A stretch of 64,000 bases of DNA from Rhododendron vialii (taxonomy: Eukaryota; Streptophyta; Magnoliopsida; Ericales; Ericaceae). The stretch lies in the NCBI RefSeq assembly GCF_030253575.1, contig NC_080560.1:14360001-14424000 (forward strand), written 5' to 3'. Shown in pieces: positions 13,546 to 26,282 of the stretch (position 1 is its first letter; each line of letters begins with the position of its first letter). The position numbers and the translations under genes are program-made. Below the pieces are notes generated by a model, which was not told the DNA's origin, searched no databases, and saw only the letters and a program-made list of their open reading frames with translations.

Positions 13546-14039
13546 TATGCCACCAAAACCGGTCATAATGTAGTTTCAAAAATATTTCCTTCCTCGGAAA
13601 ACATTTTCTTTCATTAATCACACCCTAGGTGCCATGTTTCTACTTTCTCGGTTCTCGTGTCTCGTGTCTCGTTTACATGCAAAGACTCCGCGGTAGGACA
13701 AAAGTAAGCATGAAACATTCTAACAAGATCATCCAATTCTATAATATACCACAAGTAACACATTCGATTTATGTATGCAAGCTCATACTCCTTGGAATAT
13801 CAAAATACGAATACTTCGATTCACATGGTAATGTTTTAACTTTCGAAAACCGTTCTTTCTTAAAGATCAAACAACATACGTTTTACTTGGAATAAGTAAG
13901 TAAGTGAGTAAGAATAAACTTAGAGTTAGGGGTAAGAATAATCTACCTTGATCCGAAACTAGTCGGGACCGAATAAGCTAGTTGGAAGTTTTCTACGGGC
14001 GGTGAAACTCGCAAATCTGGACCAAACTTTGGATGGCAG

Positions 14040-14360
14040 TAACTCGGTCAATATTTGGCCGAATATGATCGTTCTTGGGTCGAAATCGAAGCTCTCGAAG
14101 TGCTCTACAACTTTCGTGAAGGAAGTTGATCCTAGAAACTACTTTAGGTAGGAGAAAAATGGTGATAAAGGAAGAGACAGTATGCTGTCTGGAAATGGAA
14201 ATCCGAGATTTTTACTGAACTTCGGATGCCAATATCTTTGTCATTTCTTCACCGATTAGGGTGGTTCTTGGGTCTAACTTGAAGGTCTCGAAGTTCTCTA
14301 CAACTTTCCCGAAGGAAGTTAGCTCTAAAAACTAACCTAAAAGGGAGAAAACTGAGGATT
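14040..14360. repeat. Diverged internal duplication of about 200 bp
   Basis: CTCGAAGTGCTCTACAACTT...GAAGGAAGTT at about 14095 recurs as CTCGAAGTTCTCTACAACTT at about 14286, with similar flanks (TTCTTGGGTC, GGGAGAAAA). Part of the LTR-like element. Confidence 0.6.
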
Positions 14361-15677
14361 TTCAAAGGGCAGTAGGCTGCCTGGAAAAACAGAAATGGTT
14401 TCTAGAGAGAAGTGAGAGCAAGAAGTGAAGATGTGAGTTGAAACTTGAGGTGAGCTTGCTATTTATAGGCAAAAGTCTTGGCTCTCTCTCCCTCCATATG
14501 GCCGGCCATATCTCTCTCTCTCTCCCACATGGATTTGTTCCATTGAGTGGTCATTTCATGCCTTTCAGTCATGTCATGCCTTCCATGACTTGTCATTTCC
14601 AATTTAGGCCAAATCTTAGGCCATCATGAAGGGTTTTGGACTTGTCAAGTCTATGAGAAGGTTGCTTGTAAGAAAGAATAAAATCATTGGCTAACTTGTA
14701 CTTTGAAAGACTAGAAATGGGTTGGCAAGTGATCAAAAATAGGCTTAAGGCTATAAATGTTGCTTGTGTAAGTAATCAAAACTCATGCACACACTCCACC
14801 CCACTCTCTCACTCTCGGCCTCTCTCTCCCTCCTAGGTACATATGTCTAGGAAAGTAAGTCTAGAATTATTAGGTTTAAGTCTAGAACATAGGTGTGCAT
14901 GCATGGCAAAACTAGCCTTGCTTCCTTTGGAAGCAAAATGATGGGATTCTTTGTATGACTTGTCTTGTCATGCTTATTGGCAAGTCAAAGGTCTATTAAC
15001 CAAGGGACAAAAATTTCCCTAACAATTATGGACCAAGGGGTAAAGGAATATTGGTCATAATTAGGGTTTGAAATGACTAAACATAGGAATAAAATGATTA
15101 CTCCTATGGTCTAATGGTTCAATAGGGTTCGGAGGGTTTCATAAGGTTCAAAGACGGTCAAAAAAGTTCATCTAGGGTTAGAGAATTGTAACTAGGTGAA
15201 TCGGTGATCCGGTTCCTCCAACTAATCGGTTGGGAGCTAACTCTAATTGCCACGTAGGACTCTTAGTCAAGAAGAATATTTTTAAGGACTTAAGTCTAAT
15301 TATGACGGATTATAAAAATTAAAAAAGAAATTTTTTTGTAGCAAATTCAAGTAATTAAAATAAAATTTAAATATTTAACGAAATTTTTATTTACCAAAAA
15401 TCAGGGTCGTTACAGGTAGTTTAGGTATTTAGTAAGTAAAAATATGATGACATCACTAATTTCTGTTAGGTTTCCAACGGAAAAATAACAGAAGGGTGTA
15501 GTCAAAGAATAGTTTCAAAAGCAAGGGAGTGCAGTGCAATTTCAGAAACCACAGGGGAGGTTCCTGCTTTTGTCAGAAACCTCAGGGGAGGTCAGTGAAA
15601 TTTACCCTTGATTTAACGTTTTGTTGTTGTTGAGCTCGAGCCACAAACTAGGCTTAGTTTATTGAGTAGTGCTACAT

Positions 15678-16067
15678 GTACCGACCTCCCCGGTACCGAA
15701 ATCGTACCGCCGGCCGCCGGTGGGCCGTCTCCGGCCACCGGACGGCCGATCCGAGCCGTCCAAAAATTTAAAAAAAAAAAAAACGAGGGGGCCTACGCGG
15801 GAATCAACGGCATCCGAGGTGTGTAAGGTGCTTGATCCGAGCACCCTTTTTTCGTGTATATATGTATATTCCCGCGAATATACATATATACACGAAAAAA
15901 GGGTGCTCGGATCAAGCACCTTACACACCTCGGATGCCGTTGATTCTCGCGTAGGCCCCCTCGTTTTTGTTTTTTAAAATTTTTGGACGGCTCGGATCGG
16001 CCGTCCGGTGGCCGGCGACGGCCCACCGGCGGCCGGCGGTACGATTTCGGTACCGGGAGGTCGGTAC
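15678..16067. mobile_element. 390-bp near-perfect spacerless palindrome (foldback MITE)
   Basis: Reading outward from the centre at 15872/15873 (inside ATTCCCGCGAAT), the arms match nearly base for base to GTACCGACC / GGTCGGTAC at the ends. Visible differences are few: an A-tract length difference and single bases such as GGGAATCAA/TTGATTCTC. Outer thirds are GC-rich, the middle AT-rich. Open frames on both strands are mirror products of the palindrome. No clear target duplication was found. Probably a young foldback element; a transcript would form one long hairpin. Confidence 0.85.
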
Positions 16068-16352
16068 CAATATCATTTCTGTAGTTTATTTAGGTCTCAT
16101 TCGGAATTTCTACCAAATATGCACAGTTCTTTATGCATTAAAAAAAACAAAATTGATTGAAAAATCTAGTAGAAATTTGTTTAGAATGCAGTCACATAAA
16201 CTATTGCCTTCAGTGGAAAAGCCATATTGGATTAGTAAGTCATAATTTGCATTTGTTTTATTTCCATTTCTACCCTCATGTTCAATGTTGTGGAACATGG
16301 TATAATACTTCTTGGTTTTATATGGTTCACATGTTCCATGCCAAAAGAGATA

Positions 16353-16635
16353 CTCCCTCCGTCCATTTTTAAATATCCCGCTTCGTAACTCCAACTTATT
16401 AAGAAAATATCAATCATTACACATTTCACATTAACTTTTACCTCTATTTTCCCTATTTAACCTTTATGAAGACATCATTATTACACTTTTACTCACTAAC
16501 TTTTCAAAATGAAATCTAATTTTAAGGGCAAAATGAAAAACGTACCAACTTTTACCCACTAATTTTACAAAATGGACACTTATTAATGGACAACTCAAAA
16601 TAGAATACTGGACTTTAAAAAAAGGACGGAGGGAG
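16353..16635. mobile_element. Stowaway (Tc1/mariner) MITE
   Basis: 283 bp with termini CTCCCTCCGTCC / GGACGGAGGGAG and the TA target duplication (16351-16352, 16636-16637). Classic Stowaway ends. Confidence 0.92.
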
Positions 16636-16651
16636 TACAATATTAGGAAAG

Positions 16652-16836
16652 TGATTTTGGCACTCCACATTTAGCTATTAGCACTCCACTTTTTGTCTTT
16701 ATCCCATCTTAAATTACCAAATTACCCCTTATTTTGTTACCGTCCATTCACTTTAAAGAGTATTGTTGTAATTTCAAATAGAAAAAAAAGAGACAAAATG
16801 AAATGCTAATGGCTAAAAGTAGAGTGCCAAAATCAA
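16652..16836. mobile_element. MITE with GATTTTGGCACTC ends
   Basis: Left GATTTTGGCACTCCACATTTAGC pairs with right GGCTAAAAGTAGAGTGCCAAAATC. Related in layout to the copy at 26462-26653. Target duplication not resolved. Confidence 0.7.
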
Positions 16837-18115
16837 TATCCTATTATTAATTGGCATTTCAAGAAATTAACTTCCAAAAAAATACAACTTGGTAATTTGG
16901 TCCCTATAATCTGTTTATTTTCTTGAGAAGTTGATGACTGTTTTACTTCAACAACAAAAATTACTCCAATCTAAAACACAAGTTTTATCTACATGGAGCA
17001 TCATCTTCAATTTAAAAAGACCGCGTTTCTCTCAGGCGAAACCCTTCAAAAAGATTAAGGCAATACATTTCATCATGTTGTATGCAAGTTGAATATACTG
17101 GTTTTGTACAAAATACTACTTGTCACGACTGCTCCAATGACTCATGAAATTTACCTATACCGGGGTGAAAAATATCCCTGCGCTCTTGATTTAGCATCAT
17201 ACTTCCAGAACTGCAACTTGTCAAAATAATCAGTGGCTTGATAGGATTCACCTTGCCATTCTCTTTCCTTTTTCAGCAATATAGTTATCAAGCCATCAGA
17301 ATTCATAATCTCGCACATAGTTCGCATCCTGCACTTGTGAGAGCAGTCGCTGTAATGTCATCAGTTTCTTTTTTCAAACATGAAGATGGAAGAAAGTTAA
17401 TCGAAGGGATATCGTAACGCAGTAAGACTTTGTTAGGATCAAGTATTTGAGGACGGATTTATGAAGAGAGAAAAAAAAAGACAGGAAAAAAAGTGAAAAC
17501 CTAAATTTCTTCTTTAGTTGCTCTATCATTTTTATTTTCCTCAATGAACACCTCAACAAATCTATGAGTCAAGTAAAGCCTAAATGTGCAACGCGGGAAC
17601 ATGGAAACAAGATGAGGGCACCACATTAATTTTTAGTACTTCCATTAGTGGCTTTATTTATTTATTTATTTATTTATAAATAAGTGCCATTAGTGGCTGT
17701 TGTCTAATTAGAACAAGATGAGTACTTCCTAATCTCACTTCAGTATTGGTCTTACTATTTCTCAGTGCACCTTACTATAGTACTCACTGTTGCAGCTGTT
17801 TTTCAAATTGGAGACATATGAGTGCCCCATTTGAGTTGACAGAAGGATTTGCATAGCTGAACTCAATGAAACGTGCTTCATATGAATTGGCACGGCTGAA
17901 GGACTCAAAAGACACCAAGTTCAACTGGGACGCTAGGCTTACTTAGGTTCAGTACGTTAATTTGCACTCTCAATTTGCTGTTCAAAATAAAATAAAATTT
18001 TGCACTCTCAATTATGTCTTCATTCCTATGGGTAACTTTTGGATTGTAGTACTGAATCTACTGATTCTATTACCTGCAATGAGAAGCAGCAGTGCCAGCA
18101 ATTCGCCCCACACAA
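16837..18115. other. Intergenic spacer downstream of MurD
   Basis: AT-rich; includes a short (TTTA)n run near 17655-17680. It should contain the MurD 3' UTR. No other gene seen. Confidence 0.6.
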
Positions 18116-21100
18116 TTATTCAGACAAACGGGCCAACTCCTGGAAAACCCTCCCCCTGTGCTCAAAACTTATGAACTCATCAAAACTCGCACAGCCAGGA
18201 CTCAAAACAATCGCGTCCCCTACAGTCATCAACAAGTGGATTCTTATAATATTGAGTATTATAAGGCAGGAAGTTCGCTAAATCAGTAAGTCACCAGAAG
18301 TCTTTAGGCTCATAAGTCATCTATATAAAGAGTCAATATGATCAGGAAAGCTAGACTTTTTCAACACTATCCGTGTTTCAAAGCAATTGGTCTAAAATTG
18401 TGTCCTCATTTTTCCACATTTGTAGAGATTTTTTTTCCCTCTTAATTTGAAAATGAGAGCATTACTTATGCCAAGGTTACCTAATGCACAAAAGGACTCC
18501 AGCTTGTCCCCCTACAAGACTCCAACATTCCACACCTTTAATATACCAATTACATTAAGCGAGAAAATCCACTCTTAAATAATATAGAATTTTTTTTAGA
18601 AAAAACCTTTATTTGTTTATTTTTCACAGAAAGAACCTACGGTGGTATGTTCTTGCATTGGGAAAGAAATACAAACCATAGATTGTCATACGCCTTGCTT
18701 GTTTCACGGCATCGTCCAAATTGGTTGCTCTAACACAGGGAATACTCAGACCATTAGCAGACAATGTCTTCTGAATCATAATTCCTGAAGATCCAAACTT
18801 CATAGAATTGTGCAACCGTGTTAGTTCATAAATCGTACCCATACTCCCCAAAAAGGTTTACAGAAACAGAGGCAAAAGAAGCTAGACACTCCAATACAAA
18901 CTGACTCAAATGAATTTGATGCATGGGTGACATCACATACAGTGACAACTCCTCTGTGGTATTTCAGCGGTTCCAACAGCCGCTCAAAACCACTAGACCC
19001 TTGCCGAATCTGCAAAATAAGGCAATATATCAGGGAACCAGCATGGTGTTTATATGTAAAAGGTCGAGTGTGAGATTTTTCTTGTTATGGGAGTAAAAAT
19101 ACCACACACAAAAAACTGCGAGATAATTTGTGTCATTCTACCTCTATTTGTTTTGGTTCTACAGAATACACAACAATGGGGCAGCGAGGCTCTCGCACCA
19201 CCGGTACGGAACTGAGACGAGTCATATATCTTTTGTTCAACACAATAGTTTATGCCTTTATGGCAATTCATCTCAAATCGAAAGTGAAAAAACAACAAAA
19301 AAACAAGCCCATCTCAGTTTAGTAGTAGCCGTGACTTGCACATAGGGGTGCAAACGAGCTGGGCCGAGCCAAGCTTTGTAGTGTTCGGTGCTCGGCTCGT
19401 TTACTAAACTATCCCTACACTTGAGCTCGAGATTGGCTCGTTTCTCGTTTGTATGAGCCAAGCCCTGTTCATTTACTAAACGAGCCGAGCTTTAGAGTAG
19501 AGCTCGGCTTGTTTACTATATGAGCCTGAAACTCGAGCTCGAGATCGGCTCGATTATGAGCAGCTTGGTTCGTTTTCAGCCCTATGCACATGCACCTTTT
19601 GACACATGCCCAGCCACTTCTTCTGTAAGGAATACCAGTCAAAGGCTGAACAAAAATTCTTTCATACTCACAGATATACGACAGAAAAATAAAATCTCTC
19701 AGCCACAAACGACCGTGTAACTTTCAGAAGCTCATCTAAGTACTTTTTTTGTTCAAACAACACTTCCATAGGGTGCAGTCCATGAATCTTAGAAATGTTT
19801 TGCTCTTCAAGCAATTCATGTGATATAGGGTGCAGTCTTACTGGGCTTTTTAGATACTTAAACTTTAAGGAAAACCTCGTTTTGCATGCTACTGTCCTCG
19901 GCAACACAAGCTGTGGTTCTTCCATAAATCAAGGAGAATACAGTTCTAAATTTGGATAGACGATGTCTACGAAACTCCATTCAACGAATCTCTTTTATAC
20001 TAAAAATAATCAAAATAAGTAGGTTAAATGTCAAATCGCCTGATCTGGAAGTGTTTTAACTCGAACTGTAGTAAAAAAGAATGAATTACGCTAAGGGAAA
20101 TATAAACAACTAGCATACACATCAGTACAGAATAAGTATAAAAGCTTTAAGCAAATTGACGGAGTAGATCATGCAGTCTTGAGGACTCTTAACTGCGATC
20201 ATATTTTTTTGATCGGCACTCTTAACTCTGCTACCATTGCGAAACCTCCAAAAATCATTATCCATTTCTAAGAATAAAAGATGACCATAAGTAGTTTCCA
20301 TATGGCCAGAAATCTTCGGAGATCACATGTAAGAATTTGAACTCTAAACAAATATAACAGCTCAACCAGCGAAGCACTTGTTGTATGCAGATCTACTTCA
20401 AAGACCATCATTGGCCAAGTTAATTCAGAGTCATAGCAACCCAAACACAAGTTAAAAGAATGTTCTAAGGACCTTTTTTACAACACCTTATTCCATGCAC
20501 ATCAACATGCATAACATTATTGCTACCATAGATATGACACAATCACCTAGAAAAGTTCTTGAGAAGTCTTTTATGTTGTCCGCGACTCAAGTGGGTTAAA
20601 TCATGATATGCCAGTGTTGCACTTATTACACAATTGTAGATCTCAACAAGCATGCGGAAGTCATTACAGAACTCAGGAGATAGAGACATTACAACCTTTG
20701 CAAGGCCACCAAGAAGAATGACTGATTTTTGTCCCTTTAAACCCACCAGTCCAGTGTATGATGCTTCGACATTCGTTGCCTTGCTGTCATCCACCCATAT
20801 GACCCCACGATTATCTCTGTGTACTGCATTAATAGCAGGAAAATTTTCAGCGATCAGTACTACATATTCACAAGCTAAGTAGCACGGATACAGACACAAA
20901 CACAGATATGGACACGGGAGACGGTATTTCCTAAAAAATGGGGACACAGACACAACAAAAATAAATAAATAATATTAATTTTATACCAGTAAAAATATAG
21001 TTAGATGTATGAGAATGAAGCTTCAATATATATAAGCATCATATATATGTCATATTACACTTTCAACCCAAAATATTTAAGTAGCACACATTTACCTCCC

Positions 21101-24100
21101 AAAATTTTTTAAAAATTGTATATTTAACCCTTGTGTCCCTGCCGTGAACCTCACATGTCCATCCCGTGTCTCTGCCGTGCCCCCCTAAAATATTAATTAA
21201 AATTTATTGGACATGCCACATGTTGTGTCCCATACATATTTTGCCTTGTCCCCCACATGTTTGCGTGTCCCCGTGTTGCAAGTTGTGGCCTCTCGAAAGA
21301 CAAGGACTATTGCTATTCCTGCTCAGTCATCCAAATGGCATAAGATACATTTTTCAACTATGTTATAATGTGCAGTCTTTCATTTCATAAGTTGCTCCCA
21401 CAGCCACATCTCTTCTACCCTTATTCTTATCCGCCTAGAATAGCATTTCATAAAAATACAAATCAAACAAAGATAATCCATTTTTCTATTTCAGACAGAA
21501 ACAACTTCCAATCCCCTTCAATCAGATCTATAAACAACCAAATTCAATTAAATTTATGAGAAGAAAAGTAACTTCAGAACTTCAAGTCCAAGAACATCTC
21601 TATCTTGCAACCTCGCGAATTTTATGGATCCTCCATTTTTAAGTAAATTACAGTAATGCATTTGATTGCCATCAATTAAAAATGAAAAGGAGAATAAAAA
21701 TAAAGTTTGAATGCTGTACTAGGGTGCTGAATTATTTGTTAAACCACCTTTACATTTAGCAGATTGTTTGTAGTAGCTCGGAACTTAATTTTTTTAATCA
21801 GGACAGCATGACACTTTCTTTCTTGTAAAGGATAAGAATATTGCTTGCCCAATATTTATTTTAGCAAGATAAGTTGTGAAACACTCCTGTCGATACACTG
21901 AGCCATTGTGAATTTTCTCAAGTCTCAAATGTCACTGATGAGCCCTGCCAAATTGGCAAAATTTCCTATGAAATACTCAAAAACATAAACTGAAAGGATC
22001 CATAATTATTTACAAAATCCAGTCAAAATCGATGTGGTTCAGTGCCTTATAGTGATGTCAAGGTGATGAATTCTCAATGAGTAAATATATTCCCTTTAAA
22101 CGAAATAAGGGATAACCCTGCAGAACCATGAGAAATCATAGACCCAGCATAGGGGGAGAAAAAGTAAAAGTTTTGAAGATTTAATGTCCACTGGCCACTA
22201 GCCAGTATTAGCAATGGCCATGTAAATATCAAGCCTAACAAATGGCCCATCAAACGAGCTTGGAAGTGGAACAGTAAAAAAGCTATTGACAAGTTAAACG
22301 GATTGTAAAACTCTAGGTCAAAGTTGATTGAAACAATATCTTATCTGAAGCATAAAACTGTAAGTATATGGTGTGCCATTCAAGTGCTTCACTTGATGAG
22401 TCCTTTGGTTTGTGACATACAGAAACGGGGCCAATAGAGATATAGAATCAATTCTGGGGAAACAGACAAAAAATTATTTTCCAAAAGTGCATGTCATTAA
22501 TGTAAATTCAATGGCATGACCAAGATGGCGTCTGTCTATGTCAGGTTTTGACTCACCAATTTGCATCCGATGAGGTGGAACCTCCAATTTCCCAATTGTT
22601 GAACTAATGGCTTCAACATCAATAGCAATATCAAGTCCAATAACTGATAATGCAGCCACTGCAGCATTATGATAGTTGTGCATTCCAATTGTCTTCATTG
22701 CACCCAATTGTAGTTCTGAAACCTTTTCAACACCAGGTATTCTGAAGCTGGCAACCTTTGCATCCAAATTGATCTTTGCAACATAACTAAGCAATGTTAA
22801 AATTGTAAACTTAGATTCAAACAAATAAGTAAGCAATTTTCATGAAAGATTCTGAGCATCAAATCAGGGCACAGGTTCTTCAGCACTTTCTTTATACTTC
22901 TCTACTGTAATAATAATACATTACGTATCTAGAGATTTTCAACACATATAGCTGGTGTTCATGTGTGTAGCCAATCCAAAACTTCATGCACGAGAAATGC
23001 GCTTCAAGAGATATAACAACCCAGATCTCCGAACTCGCACAAAATGCTAAGAGATTTATTGTTCTTACTCTTACACCTGGAAAGGCTCCTACCCAAGCAA
23101 GATTAAGATCATTAGCAAAACTTCTCATAGCATCATTCAAATGCTGGTTTCCTGCACAAAAACAAACAATAAGATTTAAAAAATGCACTACAAAAGGCAG
23201 ATCAACTTACTAAGAAAAATGCCAAAAGGAACTTCATGGGTAAGATAAACAAATGCCAAGAGGAACTTCATGGGTGAGATAAACAATTGAGCCAAAGGAA
23301 GGGTACTTAATCATCACCAAAAAACACTCAGAATCCTTTAAGATTCACCTGAGCTTCCCCCCCATCTCCAATGAGTCACAAAGAAAACAAGGTCCTCGTC
23401 CCATCGTAGAAATTACCAGCTAGAGACACCGCACGAAACAAAGTAATGCTTACCAAGGGGGAGAACACCCATCTTCCTGCCACTCATGTGAGAAAGAATG
23501 CGACATTTAGTCAGTGCATAGTTATCCATTGTCTTGTGTCGTTCTAGATGATCAGGAGTGAGATTTAAGATCACTGCAACCTAGAAATTTTCGGCATACA
23601 TCAGAAAGAACTAGCAGAAAAGAAACTTGGATGGGAATAAACCAGAGTCCAACTGTCTACTTACTGAGGGGGAGAAGTGTTTAGGAGGAACCTCCAACTG
23701 GTAACTGCTGACTTCCACTACGGCAACCTGAAATTAAGTTTCTCATGAGCTCGGAAATAGTACTCTCGAATCCTGACCTTGTGAAGTAAACTATGCCAAT
23801 AACATTAAGAAGCATGAAGTTCAACGAATAAGCAATAAACTACCTAAGTGTTTAACTTTTTATCCAACATCAAAAGGAAAACAAAATCTAACAAGAACCG
23901 TACTTGCCTTAAACATGGGGCTTTGGGGAGTCAATGTTAAGCACTGTAAAGCTGCTTCTGAAAGTGGAACACCCAGGTTTCCCCCAACAAAGGTCTTAAA
24001 GTCCAAATGATTAAGCATCTGCCCAGAGTTCAAGATAATTAGTGTCCCTACAGAAAATATTATTGATCCTTATTTCCTGTAGTAGACTTGCTGAGCAACT

Positions 24101-26210
24101 TTTTATAGAAAAGATTAGTTATAACTTATGCTGGAATTTAGCACCAGAATCAATAATCTGTCTATGTATCTTGCCTCCATAACTCACTCACTCACTCATA
24201 TTTTACTCAACAATGTAGCTGAGTAGAAGGAATGGTCGCCACTCTAATTCTAGGAGTAAGCGAGGAACAAAGCAACCAACAAAGCCATTAGCCATTTTTA
24301 TGGTTCCAATTTTTCAAATAACAAAATGTTATCCCTTGTAAACAAATTAGCAAATGGTTTTAGTTCAGTCACATCAGTACATATAACAACGGACAAATTA
24401 CAGAGTTAACCTGTCCAGCAAAGGTGGCAACAGTAGATTTCCCATTGGTTCCTGTCACTGCTAAAATCTTGGTGCAGCTTGGAAGAACCTCAGCTGCAAA
24501 ATCCAACTCAGACATCACTCGTTTTCCCTGCAGGTTATAAAGATGAAATGTTACCTACCAACAAGGTCAGTTTAGCGAAACATTCCTGATAGTAAGCATA
24601 TATAACCACAGAGCTATTTGCTCACAGTTGCACATGCTAGCGGACTATTTATGCCTATGAGTCTGTAGTTAGTGATGGATAGACACAGATGCTTGGCCCT
24701 GGTATGCTAAAATTATCGTGTCTTATTATCTTTAATAAAAATATAAATTAGGGCATGATTTATCCAACTAGAAGACATACACAGCCACACCCAGATAAAT
24801 GACTGAGTCAAATCACGGTAAAGACGATGTGATTAACTTAATTAGTCATTTCAGGTAGACAGTAGACCAACATGCAGCCATGCTTACCGAGTGCAACAGC
24901 GATGAAAGACCATTAGTTTCAAGAGGAACTCCAGGTGAAACAACTACTCTATCGGCATCTCTGAACAGGCGTTCATCAAAGTGACCAAGAATTGTCTTCA
25001 CGTTGTTATGTTTCGAAAATAGAGGATCTTTCTGCAACAATGGAGAATTTACAACTTTGTCAATGTCTCAACGCAGGAAAGAGGCAGATGTGCTCTAAAC
25101 GCAATGAAACCACTAAGTAGCAATGTCATACGATGTACCTCTAGTGGATCCAAATTCTCATTTTGATCAACCGCTACAACTGAAGCACCTCTTGCAAGAG
25201 CAAGTTTCACTGCTGCTACTCCAGATTTTCCTAGACCTATAACCTACATTAACAATGTAATCTTGGTAATTCCCAATATCCGTTTTAAATCTACCCAATA
25301 GCAACAGAATTATGGTAACCACCATTTAAATGACAATAACTGGAATAGAGAAAATGATACAAAACATTGCAAAGTTGTCAGTTTTAAACTGTAATCCCGC
25401 CGTAAACTATATAATTTATGGGTCAGGTCTATTTGCAGAAACCCATAGGTGCATGCATTTATACATATGCACCTTTGAATGCCCGTGCAAGACAGAGGCA
25501 GACGATGTGTTTTATTTACAGATAATTAACTAGGGTTCAGTTTTGATTAAGGATTTATTAACGGGCAACTTAGTTTCTGTGTGGTTGTAACAAAGATTTT
25601 GCCCCTTCCATTTTGGGGATTCGTTCTTTTTTTGTTGTTGTCAATATTGTATACCAGTAGGGGTTAGATCAGTAGGGGTTAGATCAGTAGGGGTTAGAGA
25701 AGCATTAGTGGATTAACAACCAAAGGGGTTTGACTCTCCATAGACTCGAACCCAGACCTCTTCCGAAAGTCAAGGGTACAACCAGATGGCTAAGAACCAC
25801 ATCAATTTTCTGGGATTAGTTGAGATGCGTGTAAGTTGATCCGTAAACCTGACTGTCGAAACAGGAAAAAAAAGATTCTGCCCCACTGGACAAAAATCCT
25901 TGGATTCACCCACGTGTGCAGCTGAAGTTTGTACTCATCCATGCAACTCGTCCTCATAACTGGAGCTCCAAAGAAACTAGCAATGCTCAATAATCAACTA
26001 CCCATTTAGGCATTTCACTTATACAAAGCTCTGCAATAATATGGGAAGAAAGGTGAAGCGTGGAGAGTGACTTACAGCGACGGATTGGCCCTTTAGATCT
26101 TGTTTGGGAAGGCAAGCTTGAATCTTGGGGGGTACGGTATTTTTGGCTGAGTGATGGGATTTGAAAAGTATAGTCCGTTGCCCGTGGTTGTGGACAGGTT
26201 GCAGCTTCAT
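18116..26210 (-). CDS. murD: MurD, UDP-N-acetylmuramoyl-L-alanine:D-glutamate ligase, plastid-type
   Basis: Mur ligase that uses ATP to add D-glutamate to UDP-MurNAc-L-Ala in peptidoglycan synthesis; the presequence suggests the plastid. Exons: 26210..26076, 25243..25139, 25031..24888, 24527..24411, 24018..23908, 23727..23665, 23580..23454, 23151..23075, 22773..22557, 20823..20696, 19009..18941, 18797..18677, 18219..18116. They join in frame to 505 aa plus TAA. Residues 1-40 are basic and transit-peptide-like. Then VIGLGKSG (46-53), P-loop GTNGKST (154-160), EVSSYQLE (209-216), NLTPDHLERH (231-240), Lys-250 at the carbamylated-Lys position, HNYHNA (325-330), PHRMQ (360-364), DDSKATN (377-383), GGLAK (404-408) and SPGCASFDEF to FEHRG (478-494). 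Every family motif is present. Intron 5 has a GC donor. Introns 9 and 10 carry repeats. Expression cannot be judged from sequence. Confidence 0.95.
19344..19583. mobile_element. hAT-type MITE in MurD intron 10
   Basis: Ends AGGGGTGCAAACGAGC and CTTGGTTCGTTTTCAGCCCT are imperfect inverted repeats, and the inside repeats GCTCGGCTCGTTTACTA words. Flanks TTGCACAT (19336-19343) and ATGCACAT (19584-19591) agree at 7 of 8 bases, fitting an 8-bp hAT duplication. Confidence 0.82.
20877..21290. repeat. Repeat-derived block in MurD intron 9
   Basis: Begins with GCACGGATACAGACAC-type words and ends with GTGTCCCCGTGTTGC-type words in opposite orientation, with further GTGTCCCTGCCGTG words inside. Looks like a decayed MITE; ends and target duplication uncertain. 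Confidence 0.4.
23220..23287. repeat. 34-bp tandem duplication in MurD intron 7
   Basis: ATGCCAAAAGGAACTTCATG... at 23220 is repeated at 23254 as ATGCCAAGAGGAACTTCATG..., both running on to GATAAACAA. Confidence 0.85.
25653..25699. repeat. 15-bp repeat, three copies, MurD intron 1
   Basis: CAGTAGGGGTTAGAT occurs three times in a row (the last ends GAG). Confidence 0.88.
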
Positions 26211-26282
26211 GGTTGGAGAGAGAGATAGAGACACAGAGAGGAAAAGGGTACCGAAAAGATGGTTGGAGAGGCTTGTAGCCTG

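Larger units (their letters stand above)
12744..15414. mobile_element. LTR-like element (probable solo LTR), 2.67 kb
   Basis: Begins TGTAACGCCCCCAATTTTGG and ends ...ATCAGGGTCGTTACA, flanked by a perfect 5-bp duplication GGTAG (12739-12743 and 15415-15419). TG...CA ends with a 5-bp duplication indicate LTR-retrotransposon integration. TGTAAC/GTTACA ends are common in plant Ty3/gypsy LTRs. There is no gag-pol coding sequence and no internal pair of direct repeats, so a large solo LTR is the simplest reading. The two ends are also about 20-bp imperfect inverted repeats of each other. On the minus strand about 13000-12880 has a short open stretch (RWRRWYNVSDFVDD...) I do not recognise. Confidence 0.75.
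11194..15607. mobile_element. Mutator-like element, 4.4 kb, interrupted by an LTR element
   Basis: Long terminal inverted repeats: 11194-11302 and 15499-15607 match with only a few differences over about 107 bp, both starting GGGTAAATTTCACTGACC when read inward. A perfect 9-bp target duplication TTGATTTAA flanks it at 11185-11193 and 15608-15616. Long TIRs with a 9-bp duplication are the Mutator superfamily signature. Without the nested element at 12744-15414 it is about 1.74 kb. I see no transposase, so it is non-autonomous. The high TIR identity suggests it is fairly young. Confidence 0.88.

Noticed and set aside
13121..13573. 150-aa open frame with repeated SQWFR-like units
   Set aside because: Lies on the minisatellite of the LTR-like element; repeat product.
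15659..16026. Open reading frames on both strands at 15.66-16.03 kb
   Set aside because: They are mirror images produced by the palindrome, so they are not independent genes.
19668..19925. 85-aa minus-strand open frame (MEEPQLVLPRTV...)
   Set aside because: It sits in MurD intron 10, interrupts the Mur reading and matches no family I know.
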